From Bacteroidia bacterium (GTDB taxonomy: Bacteria; Bacteroidota; Bacteroidia; Bacteroidales; Azobacteroidaceae): a stretch of DNA of 56,247 nucleotides. Positions within the stretch are counted from its first letter, which is position 1, and the number at the start of each line of letters is the position of its first letter. The notes under the pieces were generated by a model, which was not told where the DNA came from, made no database searches, and saw only the letters and a program-made list of their open reading frames with translations. Shown one piece after another: positions 24,251 to 32,763 of the stretch. Location of the stretch: the NCBI GenBank assembly GCA_025996895.1, contig BNTW01000008.1, forward strand, positions 1-56,247. The letters run 5' to 3'. Both the position numbers and the translations under genes were made by a program.

Positions 24251-24988
24251 TCAGATTTCTCTTTCGGACTCAATTGTATATACAAAGCTATCGGCACGAT
24301 AATACCCTACATTCCATTCCACAGGTCTTCCCCCCGGATCATAAACGAAACGTTTCCGTTTCAAGATGGCTTCTCCTGTTTTTATTTCCAATTTTTCGGC
24401 TAAAGGGCTGTCTGCAAGACGGGCGCTGATTTCTTCTCTCGATAATTTAACAATGATATGGTACTCTTTCTCCAAAATTTCATAGAGCGGGCGGGAAAAA
24501 TCTTCATTTCCGGTAAGACCGATTCTCGGATTGAAATACGAAATAAAATGCACAAACGGATATTCGGGATTTCCGCGCAAGCGTTCCAATGTCAATATTT
24601 TCGTTTCTTCTTCTATTTCGAAAAATTGACATAGCTCTTTCGAAGGTTTTACCCAGCCGACACGCAATTCATAATTTTTCACTTCCATTCCTAATGCTTT
24701 CATTTCCTGGGAAAAACTAAGCCAATTGCCTGCTTTGGAAGTGATGGCGGTATCTGCCGCAACCGTCCCTACCCCTTTCCGGCGAATTAATAAACCTTCG
24801 TAAACCAATTTATTGATAGCCAAACGCATCGTACTGCGCGATACACCCAATTGACGGGCAAAATCCACTTCATTGGGTAATTTTTTCTTCTCCTTTTTAT
24901 ATTCAGGTTCCTGAATCATATTCCTGATTTGCTCTTCTATTTGTATATACAAAGGAATATGACTGCTGTGATCCAATACTATTTTCAT
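24251..24988 (-). CDS. GntR-family regulator, HutC subfamily (UTRA domain)
   Basis: 245 residues. N-terminal winged helix of the GntR type (about 10-78: PLYIQIEEQIRNMI, KLPNEVDFARQLGVSRSTMRLAINKLVYEGLLIRRKGVGT), then a UTRA effector domain (about 95-240) that in relatives binds sugar phosphates, amino sugars or related small molecules. It is divergent from the kinase-isomerase gene at the head of the polysaccharide locus and is the only regulator present, so it most likely controls the locus, perhaps sensing mannose-6-phosphate or fructose-6-phosphate (inference). Its own coding region carries two TGTATATACA palindromes, and a further inverted repeat lies at the divergent promoter. A -7 box sits just upstream of its ATG. 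Confidence 0.92.
   Translation of the reverse strand: MKIVLDHSSHIPLYIQIEEQIRNMIQEPEYKKEKKKLPNEVDFARQLGVSRSTMRLAINKLVYEGLLIRRKGVGTVAADTAITSKAGNWLSFSQEMKALGMEVKNYELRVGWVKPSKELCQFFEIEEETKILTLERLRGNPEYPFVHFISYFNPRIGLTGNEDFSRPLYEILEKEYHIIVKLSREEISARLADSPLAEKLEIKTGEAILKRKRFVYDPGGRPVEWNVGYYRADSFVYTIESEREI
24274..24285. promoter_or_regulatory. TTGTATATACAA palindrome in the 3' end of the gntR gene
   Basis: A perfect 12-bp palindrome containing TGTA-N2-TACA, the half-site arrangement reported for HutC-type regulators. It lies inside the regulator's own coding sequence, near its stop codon. Confidence 0.45.
24940..24953. promoter_or_regulatory. TTTGTATATACAAA palindrome in the 5' end of the gntR gene
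   Basis: A perfect 14-bp palindrome, same core TGTATATACA as the copy 666 bases away, about 35 bases inside the coding sequence. This is a plausible position for roadblock autoregulation. Confidence 0.5.
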
Positions 24989-25010
24989 ATTTTTTCAATA
25001 ATAACGGATA

Positions 25011-25018
25011 CAAAGATA
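25011..25018 (-). promoter_or_regulatory. -7 box of the gntR gene
   Basis: TATCTTTG on the minus strand matches TAnnTTTG, 22 bases upstream of the ATG at 24988. Confidence 0.5.
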
Positions 25019-25067
25019 CATTTTATTTATTTAAATTTGAAAAAATGAAAAATTATCTTCATTATTT

Positions 25068-25098
25068 TTGCATTATTAAAAAATAATGACTTACTTTG
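25068..25098 (+). promoter_or_regulatory. Promoter of the polysaccharide-locus operon
   Basis: TTG at 25068-25070, 20 bases, then TTACTTTG at 25091-25098 (one deviation from TAnnTTTG). Transcription would start near 25105, just before the inverted repeat at 25109. Confidence 0.5.
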
Positions 25099-25108
25099 CA
25101 TCAGTTAT

Positions 25109-25122
25109 TGTATGTGCATACA
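25109..25122. promoter_or_regulatory. Candidate GntR operator at the transcription start
   Basis: TGTATG-TG-CATACA, an inverted repeat with 6-bp arms that also reads TGTA-N6-TACA. It lies just downstream of the predicted start of the forward operon, the position expected for a repressor site. Confidence 0.4.
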
Positions 25123-25153
25123 TATATACATATATAGAAATGATTAATATTTT

Positions 25154-27823
25154 ATGAAAGACTATTTTATCGGAATTGACATTGGAGGATCTCACATTTC
25201 CTGCGCGTTGATAGATTCAGGCAACGGAGAAATTTATAATACTGAAATTCAGGAAGCGCCTGTTGATTCGGGAGGCACTGCGAGCGACATCCTGCAATCT
25301 TGGCAAACTACCATTCAAAAAACATTGGATGAGCCTGTGGATATTAGCGGAATTGGATTTGCCATTCCGGGTCCTTTTGATTATTCACGGGGGATCTGCC
25401 AAATCGAAGGTGTATGCAAGTACGATGCTTTATACGGTGTCAACATCCGGGAAGAAATTCGCAAACTGTTTCCGGATCGAAATAAACCGGTTGCTTTTAT
25501 CAACGATGCTTCGGGATTTGCCTTGGGTGAATTTTATGCCGGTGCGGCGCGTGAAAGCCGGCGGACAATCGTGATTACCTTGGGTACCGGTTTCGGAAGT
25601 ACCTTTTTGTTGGACGGAAAAGTTCAAACAATAGAAAATATAGGAATACCACCCAATGGTTATCTTTACAATATACCTTATAAAGAAAGCATCGGCGATG
25701 ATTATTTTTCTACGCGATGGTTTGTTCGCCGTTGGAAAGAAGCAACGGGAGAAAACGGAAAGGATGTAAAAACAATTGCCCGAAAAGCCCAGGAAGGCAA
25801 TCAACAAGCGGTTGCTTTGTTTGATGAATTTGCCGGAAACCTGGCGGAATTTATGTTTCCCTGGTTGCTGGATTTTCAAGCAGATACCTTGGTTATTGGC
25901 GGAAATATTGCCAAAGCATCCGGTTTGTTTTTGCAAAAACTGACAGACAAATTGCATCGAAAAGGATTGGCTGACATTCAAATACGGACAAGCGAACTAT
26001 GGGACAAAGCGCCCTTAATCGGAGCCGCAATGTATGCAAAATCCGTTTACAATGACGTACATTCTAATTCGTGGCGAAAAACAGAACAATTTTTGGCTCC
26101 TCCGAAAGCAACCTCAAGCCTTGCCGGACAATATGATATTTATCCTGCTTTTCCTTTGGGAAACGGCAAAATACAGGAAGGTATTGCGAGTTTATCCCAA
26201 TGGATAGCCGCACAAAAAACCGTTGTAATAGATGGATATGCCGGCGTTTTCTGGGATCATTTCGTGGAACAAATCGGGGCGGAACTGAACCGTCAAGGAA
26301 AACAGGTTCGTTGGCTTCACGTGGAAACCGCTTTGCGTTCGCCCGAAGAAATAGATGAAATGATACGCCCTTTTATGAAGGAGACGGATTCCATTTTTGG
26401 GAAAATTACAGACAAGAACCTGTCGGATTGGTTTGAGCCTAATAAATTAAAACGCTTGTTACCCGACCCGAATGTTGATATTACCCTATTGGTGGGTTGC
26501 GGAAGCGCTTTGGCCGGATGGAATGCACCTGTTATTTATGTAGATTTGCCGAAAAACGAACTTCAATTCCGGATGCGGGCGGGAACGGCATATAATTTAG
26601 GCGCAGATAAACCGGAAGACGGACGAATCATGTATAAGCGTTCGTTTTTTGTGGACTGGCCCGTATTAAACAAACATAAAGCGGCTCTTTTGCCACATAT
26701 TGATTGGATAGTTGACGGACAACGCACGGACAATTATTTGTGTATGCAAGGAAAAGACTTGCGGGCAGGCTTGACGGCGATGAGCCAAAATTTCATTCGG
26801 GTGCGCCCTTGGTTCGAGCCGGGTACCTGGGGCGGCAAGTGGATGAAAAACAGGATAGAAGGTTTGAATAAAGAAGTCGATAACCTGGCCTGGTCATTTG
26901 AGTTGATGGTATTGGAAAACGGTTTGATGTTTGAAAGCGATCATTACCGTTTGGAAGTTTCTTTTGATTTCCTGATGTATAACAATTATAAGGAAGTTTT
27001 GGGCGATTGTGCCGAACGGTTCAAGTATGATTTTCCGATCCGCTTCGATTTTTTGGATACTTTCGATGGAGGCAATCTTTCCGTGCAATGCCATCCTCGT
27101 CCGGAATACATTCAATCGGAATTTGGAATGCCGTTTACGCAGGACGAAACCTATTATATCCTCGACTGTCAAGGGAATCCGACGGTTTATTTGGGATTTC
27201 AAGAGGGAATCAACCGGGAAGAATTTCACCGGGCGCTCCTTTGGAGTGAGCAAAACGCCACCCCCATCGACATTGAAAAATATGTGCAAAAATTTCCGGC
27301 GAAAAAACACGATTTGTTCCTGATTCCGAACGGCACGATTCACGCTTCGGGAAAAGACAATTTAGTCTTGGAAATAAGCAGCGCCCCCTATATTTTTACC
27401 TTCAAGATGTACGATTGGGTACGATTGGATTTGGACGGACGCCCACGCCCCATCAATATTGAGCATGGGATGAAAAATGTGTATTTTGAGCGTCAAGGAA
27501 AAAAAGTGGAAGACGAACACATCAGCAAACCCCGCATTCTGAAACAGGGCGATTACACTTTGGAGCATCTTCCAACGCATCCCAATCACTTTTACGATGT
27601 CTATCGCTATTCGTTCGACAACGAAATCAATATCGAAACCAATAACAAATGCCATGTTTGGATGTTGGTGGAAGGCAGTTCCGTAATCGTGGAAACCGCG
27701 CAAGGGATGAAGCAGCGTTTCAATTATGCGGAAACATTTGTGATTCCGGCGGCGGCAGGGTCTTATACAATTACAAATGAAGGAAAGGGAAAAGCGCTGA
27801 TGGTGAAGGCTTTTGTAAAATAA
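25154..27823 (+). CDS. Fusion of ROK sugar kinase and class I mannose-6-phosphate isomerase
   Basis: 889 residues. Residues 1-300 are a ROK kinase: phosphate-binding GIDIGGSHISCALID, catalytic-region NDASGFALGEFYAGAA, and TLGTGFGSTFLLDG. The cysteine-rich zinc motif of many ROK proteins is missing. Residues 320-889 are a type I mannose-6-phosphate isomerase with the metal ligands Gln645 and His647 (SVQCHPRPEY), Glu665 (QDETYYIL) and His730 (PNGTIHASG), plus C-terminal cupin strands. The product should phosphorylate a hexose, presumably mannose, and isomerise mannose-6-phosphate to fructose-6-phosphate. It is the first gene of the locus, divergent from GntR. No membrane or signal segment, so cytoplasmic. 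Substrate identity is inferred from the alpha-mannosidases downstream. Confidence 0.88.
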   Translation: MKDYFIGIDIGGSHISCALIDSGNGEIYNTEIQEAPVDSGGTASDILQSWQTTIQKTLDEPVDISGIGFAIPGPFDYSRGICQIEGVCKYDALYGVNIREEIRKLFPDRNKPVAFINDASGFALGEFYAGAARESRRTIVITLGTGFGSTFLLDGKVQTIENIGIPPNGYLYNIPYKESIGDDYFSTRWFVRRWKEATGENGKDVKTIARKAQEGNQQAVALFDEFAGNLAEFMFPWLLDFQADTLVIGGNIAKASGLFLQKLTDKLHRKGLADIQIRTSELWDKAPLIGAAMYAKSVYNDVHSNSWRKTEQFLAPPKATSSLAGQYDIYPAFPLGNGKIQEGIASLSQWIAAQKTVVIDGYAGVFWDHFVEQIGAELNRQGKQVRWLHVETALRSPEEIDEMIRPFMKETDSIFGKITDKNLSDWFEPNKLKRLLPDPNVDITLLVGCGSALAGWNAPVIYVDLPKNELQFRMRAGTAYNLGADKPEDGRIMYKRSFFVDWPVLNKHKAALLPHIDWIVDGQRTDNYLCMQGKDLRAGLTAMSQNFIRVRPWFEPGTWGGKWMKNRIEGLNKEVDNLAWSFELMVLENGLMFESDHYRLEVSFDFLMYNNYKEVLGDCAERFKYDFPIRFDFLDTFDGGNLSVQCHPRPEYIQSEFGMPFTQDETYYILDCQGNPTVYLGFQEGINREEFHRALLWSEQNATPIDIEKYVQKFPAKKHDLFLIPNGTIHASGKDNLVLEISSAPYIFTFKMYDWVRLDLDGRPRPINIEHGMKNVYFERQGKKVEDEHISKPRILKQGDYTLEHLPTHPNHFYDVYRYSFDNEINIETNNKCHVWMLVEGSSVIVETAQGMKQRFNYAETFVIPAAAGSYTITNEGKGKALMVKAFVK

Positions 27824-27872
27824 AACAGTAGAATAGGTGAAAAAGATTAAAATTCATATAATAACATCAATA

Positions 27873-29834
27873 ATGAATATGAAAAAATATTTTATAATCG
27901 GATTGTTTTTGGCTTGCGCTCCATTTCTTTCCTTTGGAAATTCAGAGGATGGAGTGGGAAAGGTAGATTATTTACCGCAAACTCCGGCTATTGCATCGGA
28001 AGTTGATGTCTTTAATGTGGAAGCCACCACGAATGCAAACCGTTTGGCAATTCTTTCTTTGCAAGGATTGGCAAACCGAAATCAAGCCACAATCTATACT
28101 TATGTTAATCAGGATAAATGGGTACTGGAACTCTATCAATCTCTTGGACATATCAAAAATGTAACACTTCATACACGTTTTGAAGATTTGTTGACAAAAT
28201 ATAAAAACATTCCAAAAGGTGCGGTGGTGTATGACCCGATGAAAAAATTTACGGTTAATCTTGCGACCAATATAGCCGGAGTAGAAGACCGGATTATTTT
28301 AAGTCCGGATATGGTGGCCGGTTTTAAACAAATCACCGGAAATAATGATATAAAAGATTTAAGAGATTATAACTTTTCATCTCAATTAGAAGCCTTTAAA
28401 TGGTATAAAGAAAACATATTCTCATTGCAAAACCATCACATACTGTCAGTTGCCAAAGACTTGCTTCTGATGTACGATGTATATCGCGATTATCTGGTAG
28501 AATTCAAAATTCCGGTTTTTTGGCTACCGGGCGCGAGTGACAAAGATTACGACAGCAATTATGAAAAAGAGATTATTAAGTTATTTGAAGAAACACCGCC
28601 CAATATTCCCGTACTTGGATTTTGGCCCGGCGTAGAAAATGGGAAAGATATAGGATATACCGAAATGGAAGGCGTAACTTTAGCCGGTTATTATGGAAAA
28701 TTTACGCTGGTAAATACATGGGTTGGAAATTACAGTTTTCATACAGGAGTGCCCGGAAGACCCGAATATAAACAGGTAAAACCCAGGGAAAAGACGTTTA
28801 GAGAATACGACCCCAATAAAAAATATGTCGCCCTGATCATGAATGAAAGCGGTGATGCTCCCTGTTATTTTTTATATACGGGATTTTTCCCGCGTCAATG
28901 GAACGACCCCGACAGAGGGAAAGTAGCTATCAGTTACGGCATTACACCTTCCCTGCGCATGTTGGCACCCGGATTATTAAATTACATGTATGATACGCAA
29001 ACAGCCAATGATTTCTTTTATACTGCTATTTCAGGCAGCGGATATTGCTACCCTTTTGAAGGATATTTGGACAAAACCGCATCAAAACATCAAAACAAAA
29101 CCGATTATTTCACTATGACGGCTGACAATATGGCCATTCTCGATTTTGATATGCTGGGTATATACACACATCCTGCTTCAACATGGAAACCGGAAGATAG
29201 AGTCATTGCCGAAACGTATATGGTTCCCATGCACGGTCTTTATTCTATTATTTCAGGAATGCACCGCACAGGTTACATTGGCAGGAATGGAAATGAAATT
29301 ATCGATTCGGTAACAGTACATCACACATTGACCCACTGGTCTTCAAGCGACTTTACATGGAACGACCCTTCACAAGATGAAAAAGCGGTTCAATTTATGG
29401 AAAATGAAATCAAATCGTATGGATACGGCGGAAATTTTATTCAAGCCATGTTTTACAGTTGGCATTATGGACCCCGCCGATTGAATAAATTAAGAGAATT
29501 GATGGAGCCGCAAGGATACGAGTTTGTAACACTGAATGAATTTGATTACTTATGCCGTGTTGCTAATGATTGGGTGATTATTTCGAGTATTTCAGACGTT
29601 CCGTCCGAACAAAAGATTAAAACCGCTTTCAACAGGCATTTGCGGAAACTCAGCTTTTCGGAAGAAGTGAGCGGACTTCTTACTTTGACGGATATGTCAG
29701 GACGTTCCATTTTTAAAACCCGGATCGATCAATCGAGAGAGATGATTCTTCCGGACTCTTTATCCGGCGGAACATTCGTCCTAACTGTTGATTTGAATAA
29801 AAATGCTGTTTTCAGTCAAAAAATTAGTATGTAA
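27873..29834 (+). CDS. Secreted GxGYxYP-domain protein with T9SS-like tail
   Basis: About 653 residues from the ATG at 27873 (a GTG at 27837 would add 12). A signal peptide (MNMKKYFIIGLFLACAPFLSFG) precedes the N- and C-terminal GxGYxYP regions; the name-giving motif GSGYCYP is at 388-394. The family is common in Bacteroidetes polysaccharide loci and is thought to act on or bind carbohydrate, but no activity is established. The last 70 residues (LTLTDMSGRSIFKTRID, SGGTFVLTVDLNKNAVFSQKIS) look like a type A T9SS sorting domain, implying delivery to the cell surface. GH38 follows after 8 bases. The gene is noticeably more AT-rich than its left neighbour. Confidence 0.82.
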   Translation: MNMKKYFIIGLFLACAPFLSFGNSEDGVGKVDYLPQTPAIASEVDVFNVEATTNANRLAILSLQGLANRNQATIYTYVNQDKWVLELYQSLGHIKNVTLHTRFEDLLTKYKNIPKGAVVYDPMKKFTVNLATNIAGVEDRIILSPDMVAGFKQITGNNDIKDLRDYNFSSQLEAFKWYKENIFSLQNHHILSVAKDLLLMYDVYRDYLVEFKIPVFWLPGASDKDYDSNYEKEIIKLFEETPPNIPVLGFWPGVENGKDIGYTEMEGVTLAGYYGKFTLVNTWVGNYSFHTGVPGRPEYKQVKPREKTFREYDPNKKYVALIMNESGDAPCYFLYTGFFPRQWNDPDRGKVAISYGITPSLRMLAPGLLNYMYDTQTANDFFYTAISGSGYCYPFEGYLDKTASKHQNKTDYFTMTADNMAILDFDMLGIYTHPASTWKPEDRVIAETYMVPMHGLYSIISGMHRTGYIGRNGNEIIDSVTVHHTLTHWSSSDFTWNDPSQDEKAVQFMENEIKSYGYGGNFIQAMFYSWHYGPRRLNKLRELMEPQGYEFVTLNEFDYLCRVANDWVIISSISDVPSEQKIKTAFNRHLRKLSFSEEVSGLLTLTDMSGRSIFKTRIDQSREMILPDSLSGGTFVLTVDLNKNAVFSQKISM

Positions 29835-29842
29835 AAATAACA

Positions 29843-32728
29843 ATGAATAAAAATCATAAAATAAAACTCTTTTTAACGGCATTTGGCATTTTATTTTTGA
29901 CAATGCCGGCTTTTTCTGTAATCGGTGAAATGAATATCATAGCCTCTCAAGGATATCTGAAGACCCCGGAAGGTCCGGTTCGTGAATATACCATAAAATT
30001 AGATTCAGCCCTGTATTCCGGAGGAATAATAACGATGGAAATAGACGGGAAGCGTTGGGAAGAAACTATAAAATCCAATCCCAAGGGTGTCAATAAATTG
30101 GATGGTAAATTTCCTCCCGGATATATGGAAGAAAGTAAAGAGTTGGTCGTCGAACTGCGCAGTTCGCAAGGGAACTTAAAAAAGACCGTCCGGATACCCG
30201 GAGCACGGAAATGGACACTTTATTTCCTTCCTCACTCCCATCAGGACATTGGATATACTCACCGGCAAGACGATGTGATGAAGCTGCAATGGCAAAATTT
30301 GGAAAAAGCCATTGAACTGATGGAGAAAACGATGAATTATCCGGAAGGAAGCCGTTTTAAATGGAATTCAGAAGCAACATGGTCTGTAAAAGGATACCTT
30401 GAGCATTATCAAGGGACTGAAAAAGCCCAAAAACTTATCCACGCAATTCAAAATGGGAATTTGGGCATTGACGCTGCTCTGGGAAGTATCCTTACCGGTT
30501 TATGTAAACAGGAAGAATTGATGCACATATTTGATGATGCACATCAACTGTCACAGCAAACCGGTGTAGCATTCAATACAGCAATGATGAGCGATGTTCC
30601 CGGTCAATCATGGGGATACGCCACTGCTTTGGCCCAGAATGGAATCAAATATTATTCTTCGGGTCCGAATTTTGTGCCCTTAATGGTAGGACAAGGTGAT
30701 AGGGTAGGATTATACCATGCCACTTGGGCTGATAAGCCTTTTTATTGGCAATCGGCGGCAGGAACGGAAAAAGTGCTGTATTGGCAAACAGGCAAAGGAT
30801 ATTCGTGGTTTCACGGATGGATTCTTGACCGCTTATCCGTTTGCGGAATTGATCCGGTATGGGAATATTTATCCGAATTGGAAGCGAAAGCATATCCTTA
30901 CGCAACTTCCTATTTGCGTTATACCATCCATGGAGACAATGGTCCTCCCGACGAACAAATGCCCGGTATAATCAAAGCATGGAATGAAAAATACGAATCG
31001 CCGAAATTCTATATCGGGACAACAAAAGAACTCTTTACGGAATTTGAAAAAAAATATGGCGATTATCTTCCCGTTTACCAAGGCGATATGACTCCCAATT
31101 GGGAAGATGGAGCAGCATCAACCGCCCGTGAGTTAGCAATGAATAGAAGTGCTTCCGAAAGATTAAATCAGTCGGAGATATTGTGGAGCATGATTCATCC
31201 GAAAGCATTTCCTGCAAAAGATTTCACAGAGGCATGGAGAAATGTGGTACTGTTCTCAGAACATACATGGGGAGCACATAACAGTATTGCCGAACCGGAA
31301 TCTCCATTTGTCAAAGACCAGTGGCAAGCGAAAAAACAATTCGTAGATAACGCGGAAGAGCAGTCAAAAATCCTTTATGAAAAATCTTTTGAATCACTGT
31401 ACAACAGCGATGGCAGTTATATTCACGTATTCAATACGAATTTGTGGACAAGAACCGATGTGGTGACAGTTGGTGAAAATGCCCGCTTGGAAGGTAAAAT
31501 ACTGGAATCCCCGTCCGGAGAATTAGTCCCCATTCAAAAGCTGAATACCGGTCAATGGATTTTTTTAGCAAAAGATATTCCTCCCCTCAGTTCTTCTGTA
31601 TATCGCATTATCAACGATAAAAAGAAAAAAGTACCGGCCCAGGCTATCATTCATGGAAACATAATGGATAACGGAATAATCAGACTGGAAATTGACCGGA
31701 CAACAGGAACAATCATCTCTTTGTCTAAAACAGGAGAAAATGTCAATTATGCTGCCGGAAACGGGCTGAACGATTATATATATACCGGTAAGATGCTGAA
31801 CGATTTACGTAAAGCGGATCATGTAAAACGGATACTCACATTAAACGAAGGTGACGTTGCCGCAACTATCCGAATAGAATCGGAAGCTCCGGGATGCCGT
31901 TATTTATGGAGAGATATAACTGTATATAAAGGACTTGGGAGAATAGACATAACGAACACATTGGATAAACTGAATGTGTATGACAAAGAAAATGTCAGAT
32001 TTGCTTTCCCGTTCAATATTCCCAATGCTGAAGTAACAATGGATATGGCTATGAGTGAGATACATCCGGAACGGGAACAATTAGCAGGTTCCAATAAAAA
32101 CTATTATACCATACTGAACGGATTGGCCATTCATAATCCCTTGAAACAAGGAATTTATTTCACTGCAATTGACGCTCCACTCATAGAGACAGGTGAAATG
32201 AGTGCTGAAAGTTGGCTTATCAATTCAACAGATTTGAATTGGAAAACGACGGCAACCTTATCTCCGGTGATTTATTCTTGGGTGATGAATAATTCCTGGC
32301 ACACTAATTATAAAGCATCGCAAGAGGGTCTGGCTTCTTTCAATTATTCTATCGAACTGTCCGGATCCCTGCCACTGCCATATTCAGCTAAAAAACAAGG
32401 AATGGAACAAGCGCAAAAACTGGTTGGTATCAGTTCTAACAGAGCCACTCCTGTGACCAACCTGTTTAGGCTGAAAGACAACAGTTTCATTGCCCTGTCC
32501 ACCATCAAACCGGCGGATGACGGTAGCGGATATATCGTAAGGTTGCAGAATATGAGGAATAATTCTACCCATTCTTCTATCGAAGAGGGAAACATCAACA
32601 TTAAAAAAATATACCGGTGTGATAATCTTCAACAATATACGAATGATTTTGATTATTCATCCTTTTGGCTTAAACCATTTGAATGTATTACACTGAAAAT
32701 AATAGAAGAAACAAGAGCTAATAATTAA
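29843..32728 (+). CDS. GH38-type alpha-mannosidase
   Basis: 961 residues with a signal peptide (residues 1-26). The N-terminal catalytic domain begins with PHSHQDIGYT, where His131/His133 and Asp135 match the metal-binding H-x-D start of GH38 enzymes; MMSDVPGQSWG carries the likely nucleophile aspartate and FSEHTWGAHNSI a later conserved His region. The C-terminal half is beta-rich, as expected for the GH38 sandwich domains. GH38 enzymes cleave alpha-mannosides with retention, using a metal ion. This belongs to the divergent secreted Bacteroidetes subgroup, so fine specificity is uncertain. It lies between the GxGYxYP gene and GH92, probably in one transcript; likely periplasmic. Confidence 0.85.
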   Translation: MNKNHKIKLFLTAFGILFLTMPAFSVIGEMNIIASQGYLKTPEGPVREYTIKLDSALYSGGIITMEIDGKRWEETIKSNPKGVNKLDGKFPPGYMEESKELVVELRSSQGNLKKTVRIPGARKWTLYFLPHSHQDIGYTHRQDDVMKLQWQNLEKAIELMEKTMNYPEGSRFKWNSEATWSVKGYLEHYQGTEKAQKLIHAIQNGNLGIDAALGSILTGLCKQEELMHIFDDAHQLSQQTGVAFNTAMMSDVPGQSWGYATALAQNGIKYYSSGPNFVPLMVGQGDRVGLYHATWADKPFYWQSAAGTEKVLYWQTGKGYSWFHGWILDRLSVCGIDPVWEYLSELEAKAYPYATSYLRYTIHGDNGPPDEQMPGIIKAWNEKYESPKFYIGTTKELFTEFEKKYGDYLPVYQGDMTPNWEDGAASTARELAMNRSASERLNQSEILWSMIHPKAFPAKDFTEAWRNVVLFSEHTWGAHNSIAEPESPFVKDQWQAKKQFVDNAEEQSKILYEKSFESLYNSDGSYIHVFNTNLWTRTDVVTVGENARLEGKILESPSGELVPIQKLNTGQWIFLAKDIPPLSSSVYRIINDKKKKVPAQAIIHGNIMDNGIIRLEIDRTTGTIISLSKTGENVNYAAGNGLNDYIYTGKMLNDLRKADHVKRILTLNEGDVAATIRIESEAPGCRYLWRDITVYKGLGRIDITNTLDKLNVYDKENVRFAFPFNIPNAEVTMDMAMSEIHPEREQLAGSNKNYYTILNGLAIHNPLKQGIYFTAIDAPLIETGEMSAESWLINSTDLNWKTTATLSPVIYSWVMNNSWHTNYKASQEGLASFNYSIELSGSLPLPYSAKKQGMEQAQKLVGISSNRATPVTNLFRLKDNSFIALSTIKPADDGSGYIVRLQNMRNNSTHSSIEEGNINIKKIYRCDNLQQYTNDFDYSSFWLKPFECITLKIIEETRANN

Positions 32729-32763
32729 TATTTACTAAAAAAATATCCTATAAAAACACGCTT

